Part shown: piece after piece, positions 10,230-20,181 of the stretch
Layout of the letters: the number at the start of each line of letters is the position of its first letter
How positions within the stretch are numbered: the stretch's first letter is position 1
The notes under the pieces: generated by a model
What the model saw: only the letters and a program-made list of their open reading frames with translations
Told to the model about the DNA's origin: nothing
Databases searched by the model: none
Position numbers and translations under genes: made by a program
Origin: Bradyrhizobium diazoefficiens
Lineage (GTDB): Bacteria; Pseudomonadota; Alphaproteobacteria; Rhizobiales; Xanthobacteraceae
Length of the DNA: 64,000 nucleotides
Assembly: GCF_016616425.1 (NCBI RefSeq)
Contig: NZ_CP067101.1
Span: 4,464,001-4,528,000 of the forward strand
Direction: 5' to 3'

Positions 10230-11873
10230 TCACGGCAGCGCCCGCTCCAGCAGCGCACGCATCTCGCCGCTCCCGAGCTCGACCGCGCCATACATGCTGG
10301 CGTGATTGGCCGCAAGACGCGTGGCGGCGAACAGTTCGGCGTGCTGCGCTGACGCGCCGTTCAGCGCAGCGGCAGCCGCCAGGAGTGCAAGCTTCTCGAC
10401 CGCCAGGCGCGCGACGCGCTCGCCGTCGGCGCGGCGGAAGGTCTTGCCGATGAACGCGACCGCCTCCGCGGCTCCCAGCAGGCCCTTCGTCTCGGCCGCA
10501 AGAGCCTGAAGCACCGTCATGGCCGGCTCCGGCTCGCGCGAGAGCGCGCGGAGCACGTCGAGGCACATCACGTTGCCAGAACCTTCCCAGATCGCATTGA
10601 CCGGCGACTCCCGATAATGCCGCGCCAGAATGCCGTCCTCGACATAGCCGTTGCCGCCGAGACACTCCATGGCTTCATACAGGAACGGCGGCGCGCTCTT
10701 GCAGGTCCAGTATTTGATCGCCGGCGTCAGCAGCCGCATATAGGCAGCCTCCGCCGCATCGTGCGCCATGCGGCCAAATGCGCGGCAGAGCCGCATCACC
10801 AGAGCTGTGCTCGCCTCCACGTGCAGCGCCATGTCCGATAGCACCGCCTGCATCAGGGGCTGGTCGGCGAGGTGCTTCTGGAACACGCTGCGGTGACGGG
10901 CGTGATGCAGCGCATGTGCGAGCCCCGAGCGCATCAGGCCGACGGAGGCGATCGCGCAATCCTGCCGCGTCAGCTGCACCATCTGGATGATGGTGCGGAT
11001 GCCCTTGCCCTCCTCGCCGACCCGTTCGGCGTAAGCACCGACGAACTCGACCTCGGACGACGCGTTGGAGCGATTGCCGAGCTTGTCCTTCAACCGCTGG
11101 AACTGGATCGCATTCACGGAACCATCCGGCGCGAAGCGCGGCATGAAGAAGCAGGTCAGCCCGTTCTCTGCTTGCGCCAGCACCAGGAACGCGTCGCACA
11201 TCGGCGCCGACATGAACCATTTATGACCGGTGATGCGATAGGCCTCGCCCTCGCGCACCGCGCGCGTCATGTTGGCGCGCACGTCGGTGCCGCCCTGCTT
11301 CTCGGTCATGCCCATGCCGAGCGTCATGCCGCGCTTGTCCCACCACGGCGCGAAGCTCGGGTCGTAGCTCCTGGCCGACAGCACCGGCATCACTTTGCTG
11401 AGCAGGTCCGGTTGCATCGCCAGCGCGCCGACGGAGGCGCGCGTCATGGTGATCGGACAGAGGTGGCCGGTCTCGACTTGCGCGGCGATGTAGAATTTGG
11501 CCGCACGAATGACCTCGGCGGCATCGCCGGCAGGTTTGCCGTCCGCGGTCCAGGTCGAATTGTGCACGCCGGCATGGGCGCTGCGCGCCATCAGCTCATG
11601 ATACGAGGGGTGAAACTCGACCTGGTCGCGCCGGTTGCCCCTGGCATCGAAGGTGCGCAGTTTTGGCGTGTTCTCGTTCGCCAGGCGTCCGCGATCGGCC
11701 ATCGCGGCCGAGCCCCATTGCTTGCCGAACTCGGACAGCTCGCATTCCGCCGCCGCGCCGCCATTGGCCTTCACCGCATCGACCAGCGGGCGATCCGCGG
11801 CGAACAGGTCGATATCCTCGAACGGCGGCGACTGGTTGAACACCTCATGGGTCGCAAAGCTCGGCTGGGTCAT
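10230..11873 (-). CDS. AidB-like acyl-CoA dehydrogenase
   Basis: 547-residue FAD-dependent acyl-CoA dehydrogenase of the AidB/isovaleryl-CoA dehydrogenase-like group. The N-terminus THEVFNQSPPFEDIDLFAAD matches the AidB-specific extension; the FAD/acyl region shows MTEKQGGTDVRANMTRA and GHKWFMSAPMCDAFLVLA, and the C-terminal helical domain ends with CLGGNGYVEDG and WEGSGNVMCLDVLRAL. In E. coli AidB is linked to the adaptive response to alkylation, but no ada or alkB gene is near here, so the role is uncertain. The second CPBP gene follows after 23 bases. Confidence 0.9.
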   Translation of the reverse strand: MTQPSFATHEVFNQSPPFEDIDLFAADRPLVDAVKANGGAAAECELSEFGKQWGSAAMADRGRLANENTPKLRTFDARGNRRDQVEFHPSYHELMARSAHAGVHNSTWTADGKPAGDAAEVIRAAKFYIAAQVETGHLCPITMTRASVGALAMQPDLLSKVMPVLSARSYDPSFAPWWDKRGMTLGMGMTEKQGGTDVRANMTRAVREGEAYRITGHKWFMSAPMCDAFLVLAQAENGLTCFFMPRFAPDGSVNAIQFQRLKDKLGNRSNASSEVEFVGAYAERVGEEGKGIRTIIQMVQLTRQDCAIASVGLMRSGLAHALHHARHRSVFQKHLADQPLMQAVLSDMALHVEASTALVMRLCRAFGRMAHDAAEAAYMRLLTPAIKYWTCKSAPPFLYEAMECLGGNGYVEDGILARHYRESPVNAIWEGSGNVMCLDVLRALSREPEPAMTVLQALAAETKGLLGAAEAVAFIGKTFRRADGERVARLAVEKLALLAAAAALNGASAQHAELFAATRLAANHASMYGAVELGSGEMRALLERALP

Positions 11874-11910
11874 GATGCTTCCATCGAATTCATCTCGGCT
11901 CGGGCAGTGC

Positions 11911-12025
11911 CACCTCTCCCGACGGGAGAGGTCGCGCCGGAGGCGCGGGTGAGGGGTTAAGCTCCACCGAGGGACTTGATCCCCTCACCCGGCGCTTCGC
12001 GCCGACCTCTCCCCTTGGGAGAGGT
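11911..12025. repeat. Palindromic intergenic repeat (CCTCTCCC/GGGAGAGG family)
   Basis: Two arms, each a small hairpin (acctctcccgacgggagag-like), lie in inverted orientation around a 20-odd-base centre; the inner parts ggtgagggg and cccctcaccc also pair. The whole can fold into a long stem. This is a known type of intergenic palindrome in Bradyrhizobium and related genomes. It separates the AidB-like gene from the dipeptidase gene. Confidence 0.75.
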
Positions 12026-12061
12026 AATCCAGCGCGCGGCAGCCTCCGTTTCAGTCGAACT

Positions 12062-12811
12062 CTACCTTGTTCGCGGCTGGATCGGGAAATCATAGGCCGC
12101 TCCACCCGCCCCCGGCAGCGAAAAATGCCACCACTCCTTCGAATAGTTCACAAAGCCTTGCCTGGCCATCGCAGCGACGAGACGCCTGCGCCATGCACGC
12201 TGTTCCCGAGAGATCGACGGTGCTGCGGTATGCCCCTTCGCGTCGGTACAGTCGTAGCCGGTGCCCATGTCGACGCTGCCTTCCGGCGCCCGCGTCTCGA
12301 CCGGCGCGGTGCAATCGGCGTATCTTTTCGAGGCGTCATATCTGCCCGAATTTTCGGCCTTGAGATCGACCAGCGTGAGATCGAGCGCGGCACCGGTGGA
12401 ATGCTGCGAGCGGCTCGCGATGTAGCCGAGGCGGAACAGCTCTGACTTGGGAATATTGGGATTGTAGCGCCGCTCGGCGGCGGTCTGATGGCCGTTCCGC
12501 GACCACTTGACCAGGTCGAGCGAGGCCCGCGCCGGCCGGTAGCAGTCGAACATCTTGAGTGAGAGATTTTGCGCCGCCAGCTCCTGCTGCGCCGCCTTCA
12601 GGCGCCGCCCCACCTGCCGCTTCACCACGCACTCGCCGGCATTGTAACCGGCAAGCGGACGGCCGACGAAATTGTCCGCGGTCGCGTAGCGGATGTCCTG
12701 GATGATGCTGGGATCGATGTCGCGCAGATAGACGAAATCGCCGGGGAGCGATTGGGCGTGGATGAATGACGTGGTGACGATTGATACAAATACAGCAAGA
12801 ACTGTTTTCAA
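12062..12811 (-). CDS. VanX/DdpX-type D-alanyl-D-alanine dipeptidase (M15D)
   Basis: Zinc peptidase of about 249 residues with an N-terminal signal-like segment (TVLAVFVSIVTTSFIHAQS), then DFVYLRDIDPSIIQDIRYAT, DCYRPARA, the zinc motif SRSQHSTGAALDLTLV and the C-terminal EWWHFS carrying catalytic Glu and zinc His. It would cleave D-Ala-D-Ala in the periplasm and recycle peptidoglycan dipeptide. The ATG at 12880 lies inside an interspersed repeat, so I place the start at a TTG (12811) with GGAAG four bases upstream. No van resistance genes accompany it. Confidence 0.88.
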   Translation of the reverse strand: MKTVLAVFVSIVTTSFIHAQSLPGDFVYLRDIDPSIIQDIRYATADNFVGRPLAGYNAGECVVKRQVGRRLKAAQQELAAQNLSLKMFDCYRPARASLDLVKWSRNGHQTAAERRYNPNIPKSELFRLGYIASRSQHSTGAALDLTLVDLKAENSGRYDASKRYADCTAPVETRAPEGSVDMGTGYDCTDAKGHTAAPSISREQRAWRRRLVAAMARQGFVNYSKEWWHFSLPGAGGAAYDFPIQPRTR

Positions 12812-12831
12812 GATGCTTCCACGTCCTTCGG

Positions 12832-12958
12832 CGTCATTCCGGGGCGATGCGACAGGACCGCGAAGCGCGTCCTGGAGCATCGAACTCCGGTGCGCCCTTT
12901 TCCCACCTGAGAATCTCGAGATTCCGGGGCTGGCGCTTGCGCGCCATCCCGGAATGAC
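12832..12958. repeat. Interspersed repeat (TCATTCCGGGGC family)
   Basis: Begins gcgtcattccggggc and ends cgccatcccggaatgac, so the ends are inverted copies; an inner block carries tctcgagattccgggg. Related ends occur at 28541-28615 and 29333-29407. It lies between the dipeptidase and pyrB genes and supplies a misleading ATG to the dipeptidase frame. Confidence 0.7.
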
Positions 12959-13045
12959 TGTGTGGGTTACACATCAGGGGATAACTCCCTGCCCCGGCAT
13001 TGCCCCTTGCTCCCCCCGCCATCCCCGCCTATAGCTCTCGTTTTA

Positions 13046-13993
13046 ATGACATCGAAATCGACCTTTGTCCTCGGCCACCGGCATTTGCTGGGCATCGAGG
13101 GCCTTTCCGCGGCCGATATCACCGGCCTCCTCGACCTGTCCGAAGAATATGTCGAGCTCAACCGCCAGGTTGACAAGAAGCGCACCGTCCTGCGGGGACG
13201 GACGCAGGTGAACCTGTTCTTCGAGGCCTCCACCCGGACCCAATCCTCGTTCGAGCTCGCCGGCAAACGGCTGGGCGCCGACGTCATGAACATGTCGGTG
13301 TCCTCGTCATCCATGAAGAAGGGCGAGACGCTGATCGACACCGCGATGACGCTGAACGCGATGCATCCGGACATCCTAGTGATGCGCCATCACGCCTCCG
13401 GCGCGGTGGAACTGCTGGCGCGCAAGGTTGACGGTTCCGTGATCAATGCCGGCGACGGCGCGCACGAGCATCCGACCCAGGCCCTGCTCGACGCGCTCAC
13501 CATCCGCCGCAACAAGGGCCGGATCGAAGGGCTCGTGGTCGCGATCTGCGGCGACGTGCTGCATTCGCGCGTCGCCCGCTCCAATATCATCCTGCTCAAC
13601 ACGATGGGCGCCCGCGTCCGCGTGGTCGGCCCCACCACGTTGTTGCCATCGGGCATCGAGCGGATGGGCGTCGAGGTCGCGCGCGACATGCGCGAGGGAT
13701 TGAACGGCGCGGACATCGTCATGATGCTGCGGCTCCAGCGCGAGCGCATGAACGGCTCCTTCGTGCCGTCATCTTCCGAGTATTTCCACTATTTCGGGCT
13801 CGACCAGAAGAAACTCGCCTACGCCAAGCCGGACGCACTGGTGATGCATCCCGGCCCCATGAACCGCGGCGTGGAGATCGACTCGATCGTGGCCGACGGC
13901 GCGCAATCCCTAATCCGCGAACAGGTGGAAATGGGTGTCGCCGTGCGCATGGCGGTGCTCGAAGCGCTCGCCCGTAACCTGCCGAACGCGTGA
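13046..13993 (+). CDS. pyrB: Aspartate carbamoyltransferase catalytic subunit
   Basis: Second step of pyrimidine biosynthesis: carbamoyl phosphate plus aspartate to carbamoyl aspartate. 315 residues. The carbamoyl-phosphate loop [22 protein letters not shown], the [12 protein letters not shown] block and the aspartate-binding [12 protein letters not shown] are intact. The ATG at 13046 gives the usual length. pyrB is followed by the pyrC-like gene with a TGATG junction, the arrangement in which a dihydroorotase homologue binds the transcarbamoylase. Confidence 0.97.
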   Translation: MTSKSTFVLGHRHLLGIEGLSAADITGLLDLSEEYVELNRQVDKKRTVLRGRTQVNLFFEASTRTQSSFELAGKRLGADVMNMSVSSSSMKKGETLIDTAMTLNAMHPDILVMRHHASGAVELLARKVDGSVINAGDGAHEHPTQALLDALTIRRNKGRIEGLVVAICGDVLHSRVARSNIILLNTMGARVRVVGPTTLLPSGIERMGVEVARDMREGLNGADIVMMLRLQRERMNGSFVPSSSEYFHYFGLDQKKLAYAKPDALVMHPGPMNRGVEIDSIVADGAQSLIREQVEMGVAVRMAVLEALARNLPNA

Positions 13994-15300
13994 TGCCGAT
14001 GTTGATCGATCGCCGCCCCATCCTGCTCGCCAACGCCCGCGTGGTCGATCCCTCCAGGGATTTCGACGGTGTCGGCGACGTCCTCATCGCAGACGGCACC
14101 ATCCGCGAGACCCGCCGCGGCATCGGCGCTGCCGGCGTCCCCGAAGGCACCGACATCGTCAACTGCGTCGGCAAGATCGTCGCGCCGGGCCTGATCGACA
14201 TGCGCGCCTTCGTCGGCGAGCCCGGCTTCAGCCATCGCGAGACCTTTGCCTCTGCGAGCCAGGCCGCCGCGACCGGCGGCATCACCACCATCATCTGCCA
14301 GCCCGATACGTCTCCGGTTATCGATAACTCGGCGACCGTCGACTTCGTGATGCGCCGCGCCCGCGACACCGCGATCGTCAACATCCAGCCGATGGCGGCG
14401 CTCACCAAAGGCATGCACGGCCAGGAGATGACCGAGTTCGGCCTGTTGAAGGCCGCAGGCGCCGTTGCTTTCAGCGACGGCGTCAGAAGCGTGACCAATG
14501 CGCAGGTGATGCGACGTGCGCTGACCTACGCGCGCGATTTCGACGCGCTGATCGTACACTACGCCGAGGATCCCGATCTCGTCGGCGAGGGCGTGATGAA
14601 CGAGGGCGAGTTCGCCTCGCGGCTCGGCCTGATGGGCATCCCGAATGCCGCCGAGGCGGTGATCCTGGAACGCGACATGCGCCTCGTGGCGCTGACCGGC
14701 GGCCGCTATCACGCGGCCTCGCTGTCCTGCATCGACTCGCTCGATATCCTCCAGCGTGCCCGCGATGCCGGGCTCGCCGTCAGCGCCTCGGTCTCGATCA
14801 ACCATCTTGCCTTGAACGAGAATGACATCGGCCCTTACCGGACTTTCCTGAAACTGTCGCCGCCGCTGCGCACCGAGAGCGACCGCCGCGCGCTGGTGGC
14901 GGCGGTGGCCTCCGGTCTGCTCGATGTCATCATGTCCGACCACAATCCGCAGGACGTCGAGGTCAAGCGCCTGCCGTTCGCGGAAGCGGCGAGTGGCGCC
15001 GTCGGTCTGGAAACCATGCTGCCCGCCGGCCTGCGCCTCGTGCACAATGGCGAGATGGAACTGAAGACGCTGGTCCGGGCGATGTCGACCCGACCGGCCG
15101 AGCTGCTCGGGCTGGCAGGCGGAACCCTGCGCGCAGGCAGCCCGGCCGACGTCATCGTGATCGATCCGGATGTGCCCTGGGTGGTCGATCCCGCCGACCT
15201 CAAATCGCCCTGCAAGAACACCCCGTTCGACGAGGCCCGCTTTACAGGCCGCGTGGTGCGCACCATTGTCGGCGGCCGGACGGTGTACGAGCATGTCTGA
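13993..15300 (+). CDS. Dihydroorotase-like protein with lost metal ligands (PyrC-type partner of PyrB)
   Basis: 435-residue amidohydrolase-fold protein of the class I dihydroorotase family, beginning [20 protein letters not shown]. Catalytic dihydroorotases carry Asp-X-His-X-His after the first strand; here the segment is GLIDMRAFVGEPG, with Arg71 and Phe73 where the His ligands belong. The later HxxH site reads RYHAASLSC, so the second His is Ser243, and the end motif is SDHNPQ. Only Asp162, His189 and Asp316 remain as likely ligands. It is therefore probably a non-catalytic, structural homologue like Pseudomonas PyrC', and a true dihydroorotase should exist elsewhere. Overlaps the pyrB stop (TGATG). 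Confidence 0.88.
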   Translation: MPMLIDRRPILLANARVVDPSRDFDGVGDVLIADGTIRETRRGIGAAGVPEGTDIVNCVGKIVAPGLIDMRAFVGEPGFSHRETFASASQAAATGGITTIICQPDTSPVIDNSATVDFVMRRARDTAIVNIQPMAALTKGMHGQEMTEFGLLKAAGAVAFSDGVRSVTNAQVMRRALTYARDFDALIVHYAEDPDLVGEGVMNEGEFASRLGLMGIPNAAEAVILERDMRLVALTGGRYHAASLSCIDSLDILQRARDAGLAVSASVSINHLALNENDIGPYRTFLKLSPPLRTESDRRALVAAVASGLLDVIMSDHNPQDVEVKRLPFAEAASGAVGLETMLPAGLRLVHNGEMELKTLVRAMSTRPAELLGLAGGTLRAGSPADVIVIDPDVPWVVDPADLKSPCKNTPFDEARFTGRVVRTIVGGRTVYEHV

Positions 15301-15347
15301 CATGCGAGATCCCGCGACATTGAGATCCAGCCTTCGGAGATGCCGCC

Positions 15348-15944
15348 ATGGAGCTTGAAGCATTTTTGCCGGTGGCCTTCGTCATCGGCTATCTCCTCGG
15401 CTCGATTCCGTTCGGACTGGTTCTGACCAGGCTCGCCGGCACGCAGGATATCCGCTCGATCGGCTCCGGCAGCATCGGCGCCACCAACGTGCTGCGCACC
15501 GGACGCAAGAGCCTTGCCGCAGGCACCCTGCTGTTCGATGCACTCAAGGGCACCGTGGCCGTGGTGATCGCCGGCTATATTGCAGGCCCCAATGCCGCCA
15601 TAGTGGCAGGCCTCGGCGCCTTCCTCGGCCATCTCTTCCCGGTCTGGCTCAAGTTCAGAGGCGGCAAGGGCGTCGCCGTCTATATCGGCGTCCTGCTCGG
15701 CCTGTTCTGGCCCGGCGCAGTGGTGTTCTGCCTGCTCTGGTTAGCGACCGCCTTCACCACCCGCTATTCCTCGCTCTCGGCGCTGGTGGCCTCGTTCATC
15801 ACGCCGATCTTCCTGTGGTGGTTCGGCCATCCTGCATTGTCTGGGCTAACAGTGGTGCTGACGCTTCTGCTGTTCTACGCGCATCGCGAGAACATCAAGC
15901 GGCTGCAAGCCGGCGAGGAAAGCCGGATCGGCGAAAAGGCGTAG
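15348..15944 (+). CDS. plsY: Acyl-phosphate:glycerol-3-phosphate acyltransferase PlsY
   Basis: Membrane acyltransferase making lysophosphatidate from acyl phosphate and glycerol 3-phosphate. 198 residues, about five transmembrane helices. The three PlsY motifs are seen: [16 protein letters not shown], then [17 protein letters not shown], and [18 protein letters not shown]. It lies 47 bases after the pyrC-like gene, in the common alphaproteobacterial pyrC-plsY order, which is usually followed directly by dprA; here two extra genes intervene. Confidence 0.96.
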   Translation: MELEAFLPVAFVIGYLLGSIPFGLVLTRLAGTQDIRSIGSGSIGATNVLRTGRKSLAAGTLLFDALKGTVAVVIAGYIAGPNAAIVAGLGAFLGHLFPVWLKFRGGKGVAVYIGVLLGLFWPGAVVFCLLWLATAFTTRYSSLSALVASFITPIFLWWFGHPALSGLTVVLTLLLFYAHRENIKRLQAGEESRIGEKA

Positions 15945-15945
15945 A

Positions 15946-15998
15946 CCGTTTTCGAGCGAGATGGATACCGGTTCGCGCCAGGAAAACGCGTCAAAACA
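15946..15998. repeat. Short interspersed repeat, copy 2 (after plsY)
   Basis: Reads ccgttttcgagcgag ... ataccggttcgcg ... aaaacgcgtcaaaaca, the reverse complement of the element at 3361-3416. It starts two bases after the plsY stop and could act as a transcript 3' end, but no T-rich tail is present. Confidence 0.75.
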
Positions 15999-16108
15999 GG
16001 AATCTAAAGCCGAATATCTACGGATACCGAAGCACCTCGTCTGCATTATATGTCGAATTCTGTTCGCAAGTGTCGGCCGACCCGCGGCCATAGTAGCGAA
16101 CAGGTTCC

Positions 16109-17365
16109 ATGCCTGTCATCCTGACAGCGGCAATGGCGTTAGCGGTGCTCAGAATGAGCAAGAAGATGGTCGGTGCGCATGACGAGGTTGGTTCGCAGGG
16201 TGCTGCCCGCACCGCGGCAAGCCGGCTGCTCTCGACGACGGACATCTGGTCCGATGCCGCCTCGCGTTCCGCTGCTCCAGCGCCAGTCACCGTTGCGCCG
16301 CCACCACCACGGCCTGACTGGATTGTGCAAGTTCCGGCACGCACCGAAGTCGCAGCCACCAGCACGGCTGTTGGGCCCATGCAGGCGCGCCCCGACCAAT
16401 GGCCTCCGCGAAAATTGTCGCTGGCGCTGCAGGGCGGCGGCACCTTTGCCGCCTTCACTTGGGGTGTGCTGGAGCGGCTGCTGGAGGAGCCGATCGAGAT
16501 CGACACCGTTAGCGGCGCCAGTGCCGGCGCCATCAATGCGCTCCTGCTCGCCTCCGGCCTCGCGGAGGGCGGCCGCGAAGCTGCCCGGGCCCGGCTGAGC
16601 CGGTTCTGGCTCCGCCTGATGCACGAGGCCTCGTTCCGCTCGCTGATGCTGGTCGGCGGCTTTTCGCCGGCGGGCAGTTCGGTCGCATTCGGTCCGACGC
16701 TGCGCTCCGGCCAGTTCGATCCGTTCGATCTCGATCCGCTGCGGCAGGCGCTGTCGCGCGACATCGACTTTTCCGCCCTGCACGACGCGAGATGCCCGAA
16801 ACTTCTGATCGCGGCGACACGGATCCGCGACGGGCGGCAGCAGATCTTCCGCAATGACGCCATCACCGCCGATGTCGCGCTTGCGTCGACCTGTCCGCCG
16901 CTCGTTCACTGTGCCGTCGAGATCGACGGCGAGGCCTATTGGGATGGCGGCCTTGGCGGCAACCCGCCGCTGCTGCGGCTGACGCAGGACACGACGACCT
17001 CCGACGTGCTGCTCATCCAGGTCACGCCGGCGCGCGATAGCTATGTGCCGATCACCCTCGCCGCGATCGACCGCCGTCTCGACCAGATCGCGGCCAACGC
17101 GGCGCTCAATGCCGAGGTTGCGGCGATCGCATGGGCGCAGTCGCACGCGGCACCTTCGCTGCGGATCACCAGGATCGCGGCGGAAGACTCCGTTGACGGC
17201 CTCGCGCAGCGCTCATCGACCGATCTCGGCCGCGGCTTCATTCGCCTCTTGCACCGGAGCGGTCGCGCAGCGGCCGAGCGCTGGCTCGGGCAAGATGCAA
17301 AAGCAGGTGCACCGCTCTTTGCGCCTGCACAGGTCCTTGTTGGTTCCGAACCCGCGCTAGCCTGA
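16109..17365 (+). CDS. Patatin-like phospholipase (RssA-type)
   Basis: 418 residues. The patatin domain (about residues 105-330) has the oxyanion loop LSLALQGGGTFAAFTWGVLE, the nucleophile elbow SGASAGAINALL (Gly-X-Ser-X-Gly) and the catalytic Asp in YWDGGLGGNPPLL. An Ala/Pro-rich N-terminal stretch precedes it. Family members hydrolyse phospholipid or neutral-lipid acyl esters. The first ATG at 16109 has no strong ribosome-binding site; ATG 16154 is an alternative. The 3' end overlaps the convergent amidase gene by nine bases. Lies between plsY and dprA, normally neighbours. Confidence 0.9.
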   Translation: MPVILTAAMALAVLRMSKKMVGAHDEVGSQGAARTAASRLLSTTDIWSDAASRSAAPAPVTVAPPPPRPDWIVQVPARTEVAATSTAVGPMQARPDQWPPRKLSLALQGGGTFAAFTWGVLERLLEEPIEIDTVSGASAGAINALLLASGLAEGGREAARARLSRFWLRLMHEASFRSLMLVGGFSPAGSSVAFGPTLRSGQFDPFDLDPLRQALSRDIDFSALHDARCPKLLIAATRIRDGRQQIFRNDAITADVALASTCPPLVHCAVEIDGEAYWDGGLGGNPPLLRLTQDTTTSDVLLIQVTPARDSYVPITLAAIDRRLDQIAANAALNAEVAAIAWAQSHAAPSLRITRIAAEDSVDGLAQRSSTDLGRGFIRLLHRSGRAAAERWLGQDAKAGAPLFAPAQVLVGSEPALA

Positions 17366-18601
17366 TTTCGCCAGCGCTTCTTCCAGAAACCACGCCGTCG
17401 CGAGCGCGTACGCGTCGTTGCCGAAGCGTGCGATCACCTGCACGCCGATCGGCAGGCCGCCCATCTTCAGCAGCGGCACGTTGACGCAAGGATTGCCCAT
17501 CAGCGTCCAGAGCCGGTTATAGCGGGGATCGCCCGTCGTCGCGAGCTCCTTGGCCGGCGCCGTGCCCGGCGCCGAATAGGTCAGGAGCACGTCGAGGCCC
17601 TCGAACAATTCGCCGAGCTCGCGACGGCCGCGACGGCTGATCCGGCGCGCCTCGTCATACTCCTTCGGCGTCAGATGGACGGTCGCATCGAGGCTTGCCC
17701 GCAGCATCGGCGCGATCTCGTCGTGACGCTCCGAAAACTCCCAGGCCAGCGCGCGATGCGCCTCGAAGTCCTGGACGATCGGGTGGATGCGCCAGGCCTC
17801 CTGCACCGCCTCGGGCAGATCGATGGCGTGCACGCTGGCACCGGCGTGCTCCGCCGCCTTGACGGCAGCTCGCAGGCCCTCTTCGGCTGCAGGCTCCACG
17901 GCGCCCGCGAACTCCTGCCTCACGACTCCGATGCGCGGCGACTTCGCCGGGGTGATGCCTGAGAACTCGGTACGCCCGGTCATCGCCAGCAGACCACGCG
18001 CGAGATCCTCCGCCCGCGCGCCGAACAGGCCGACCGTGTCGAGCGCCCACGAATAACATTTGACGCCGACCGTGGGCAGCATCCGGAACGATGGCTTGAT
18101 CGCAGCGGTCCCGCAATAGGCGGCGGGCCGGATCACCGAGCCGCCGGTCTGGGTGCCCAGCGCCAGCGGGATCATGCCGGCGCCGACGGCGGCCGCCGAG
18201 CCCGCGGACGATCCGCCCGGCGAATGGCCTGTGTTATGCGGGTTGAGCGTCGGGGTCGGATCTCGCGAAGCGAACGCGGTCGTGGTGGTCTTGCCGATGA
18301 TCGTGGCCCCTGCCCGCTTCAGCATCATCACCACGGGTGCATCGCTGCGCGGCTGCCAGCCGCGATAGATCCCCGAGCCCATCTCGGTCGGCATATTGGC
18401 GGTGTCGATGATGTCCTTGATGCCGACCGCAATGCCGCGCAGCGGGCCCGAGGCTTGCGCCTTCGCGGTCCTGTCGTGGCGGACGAAGGCGTGGACGTCC
18501 TTCTCCTTCGCCTCGATCGCCGCATGCGACTGGGCGATGGCGGCATCGGGCGACAACTCGCCGGCTTCGATGCGGCGCTGGAGGTCGGCGAGTGAGATCA
18601 T
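17357..18601 (-). CDS. Amidase-signature family hydrolase
   Basis: 414 residues of the amidase-signature fold: Lys in [19 protein letters not shown], the Gly/Ser loop [18 protein letters not shown] and the second Ser in [17 protein letters not shown]. It starts [22 protein letters not shown] as in indoleacetamide hydrolase or GatA-like amidases. It is too divergent and isolated from gatBC to be a second GatA. The substrate is not evident. Convergent to the patatin gene, divergent from dprA. Confidence 0.9.
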   Translation of the reverse strand: MISLADLQRRIEAGELSPDAAIAQSHAAIEAKEKDVHAFVRHDRTAKAQASGPLRGIAVGIKDIIDTANMPTEMGSGIYRGWQPRSDAPVVMMLKRAGATIIGKTTTTAFASRDPTPTLNPHNTGHSPGGSSAGSAAAVGAGMIPLALGTQTGGSVIRPAAYCGTAAIKPSFRMLPTVGVKCYSWALDTVGLFGARAEDLARGLLAMTGRTEFSGITPAKSPRIGVVRQEFAGAVEPAAEEGLRAAVKAAEHAGASVHAIDLPEAVQEAWRIHPIVQDFEAHRALAWEFSERHDEIAPMLRASLDATVHLTPKEYDEARRISRRGRRELGELFEGLDVLLTYSAPGTAPAKELATTGDPRYNRLWTLMGNPCVNVPLLKMGGLPIGVQVIARFGNDAYALATAWFLEEALAKSG

Positions 18602-18691
18602 GGCAAAACCCTTCTTATTGAGACGCTTTTAGCATCGGGGCAAGGTCGCGCAAGCGCACGTCCCTGTTGCGCAACGCCCTCAGGTTGTTCC

Positions 18692-19834
18692 ATGCTGCCG
18701 CCGCAAGGAGACGCCGTGGACGCCATCAATCCGAGCGTGGAACTGACCGAGCTAGAGCGGATCGATCGGCTGCGGCTGATCCGCTCCGACAATGTCGGGC
18801 CGCGCACCTTCCGGTCGCTGGTCGATCATTTCGGCAGCCCGCACGCCGCGCTGGAGCGGTTGCCTGACCTCGCGCGCCGCGGTGGTGCGCAGCGATCGGG
18901 GCGGATCTGCAGCGCTGAGGAGGCGAAGGCTGAGCTCGCGGCAAGCAGCAAATTCGGCATCGCCTGGCTCGCGCCCGGCGAGGTCGGCTATCCGGCACGG
19001 CTGGCGATGATCGACGACGCACCGCCGCTGCTCGCCGTGCGCGGCGACACCAGAGCCTTGATGCGGCCGATGATTGCGATCGTCGGCTCGCGCAACGCCT
19101 CCGGCGCCGGGCTGAAGTTCGCCGGCCTGCTGGCGCGTGAGCTTGGCGAAGCCGGCTTCGTGGTCATCTCGGGGCTCGCGCGCGGCGTCGATCAGGCCGC
19201 GCATCGCGCCAGCATCGAGGGCGGCACCATCGCGGTGCTCGCCGGCGGCCATGACCGCATCTATCCGCCCGAACATGGCGACCTGCTGGCCTCGATCCTC
19301 GACCACGAGGGTGCCGCGATCTCCGAGATGCCGCTCGGCCACGAGCCGCGCGCCCGCGACTTTCCCCGCCGCAACCGGCTGATCTCGGGCGCCGCGCTCG
19401 GCGTGGTCATCGTGGAGGCGGCGCACCGCTCCGGCTCGCTGATCACCGCGCGCATGGCGGCCGAACAGGGCCGCGAAGTGTTCGCGGTGCCGGGCTCGCC
19501 GCTCGATCCGCGCGCCGCCGGCGCCAACGACCTGATCAAGCAGGGTGCGACTCTCGTCACGGAAGCTGCCGACATCATCAACACCGTCGCACCGATCATG
19601 GAGCGGCCGCTGATGCATCCGGCGAGCGAGCCCGACAGCGAGCCGTTCGAGAGCGATCCGCAAGGGCACGACCGCGATCAGATCACCGGCCTGCTCGGCC
19701 CCGCCCCGATCTCGATCGACGACCTCGTCCGGATGTCCGGCGCCTCGCCCGCGATCGTGCGCACCGTGCTCCTGGAGCTCGAGCTTGCCGGAAAGCTCGA
19801 GCGTCACGGCGGCGGGTTGGTGTCGCTGCTTTAG
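18692..19834 (+). CDS. dprA: DNA processing protein DprA (Smf)
   Basis: 380-residue DNA-processing protein that loads RecA on incoming single-stranded DNA. N-terminal SAM-like region, a Rossmann DprA domain with [21 protein letters not shown], then [21 protein letters not shown] and [20 protein letters not shown], and a C-terminal winged-helix domain (about 315-380: [20 protein letters not shown]). Usually adjacent to topA in this lineage; here three genes intervene. A GTG a few codons downstream (18717) is an alternative start. Confidence 0.95.
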   Translation: MLPPQGDAVDAINPSVELTELERIDRLRLIRSDNVGPRTFRSLVDHFGSPHAALERLPDLARRGGAQRSGRICSAEEAKAELAASSKFGIAWLAPGEVGYPARLAMIDDAPPLLAVRGDTRALMRPMIAIVGSRNASGAGLKFAGLLARELGEAGFVVISGLARGVDQAAHRASIEGGTIAVLAGGHDRIYPPEHGDLLASILDHEGAAISEMPLGHEPRARDFPRRNRLISGAALGVVIVEAAHRSGSLITARMAAEQGREVFAVPGSPLDPRAAGANDLIKQGATLVTEAADIINTVAPIMERPLMHPASEPDSEPFESDPQGHDRDQITGLLGPAPISIDDLVRMSGASPAIVRTVLLELELAGKLERHGGGLVSLL

Positions 19835-19835
19835 A

Positions 19836-20018
19836 TTAGAACCAGACGCCCTGCATGCCCAGGATCACGGCAACGAGCGAGACGAACAGCCCGATTCCCG
19901 AGAACAAGGCGATGACGACGAACTGGGAGAGGTCGGAACGCCTGTCCGGTATGGCGGATTTTTCAGTGAAAACGCGCGGTGATGAAATCGACAAGAAAAT
20001 ACGGGCTGCCTTCAGCAT
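19836..20018 (-). CDS. Small single-pass membrane protein, unknown function
   Basis: 60 residues, starting MLKAARIFLSISS and ending in a hydrophobic helix FVVIALFSGIGLFVSLVAVILG followed by MQGVWF. The ATG at 20018 has AGGGG eight bases upstream, a good ribosome-binding site; the longer frame to 20315 would be out of place. It resembles short Flp/Fap-like pilin leaders only in size, so I do not assign it. Convergent to dprA with a one-base gap. Confidence 0.65.
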   Translation of the reverse strand: MLKAARIFLSISSPRVFTEKSAIPDRRSDLSQFVVIALFSGIGLFVSLVAVILGMQGVWF

Positions 20019-20181
20019 GATGGACCCCTTAAATGATGAGTCTGACCCTTGCCCGTAAAAGGGTCTTTGCAGCTTGCGCGAAGGTTCAACGTCCAAAGCG
20101 GGTATTTTGCGAATGCATCCAGGATAGGCAGGAACCGGCCGGCACAACCTGCCCGGCCGATCCAATTTGCTCTTGATTTGA

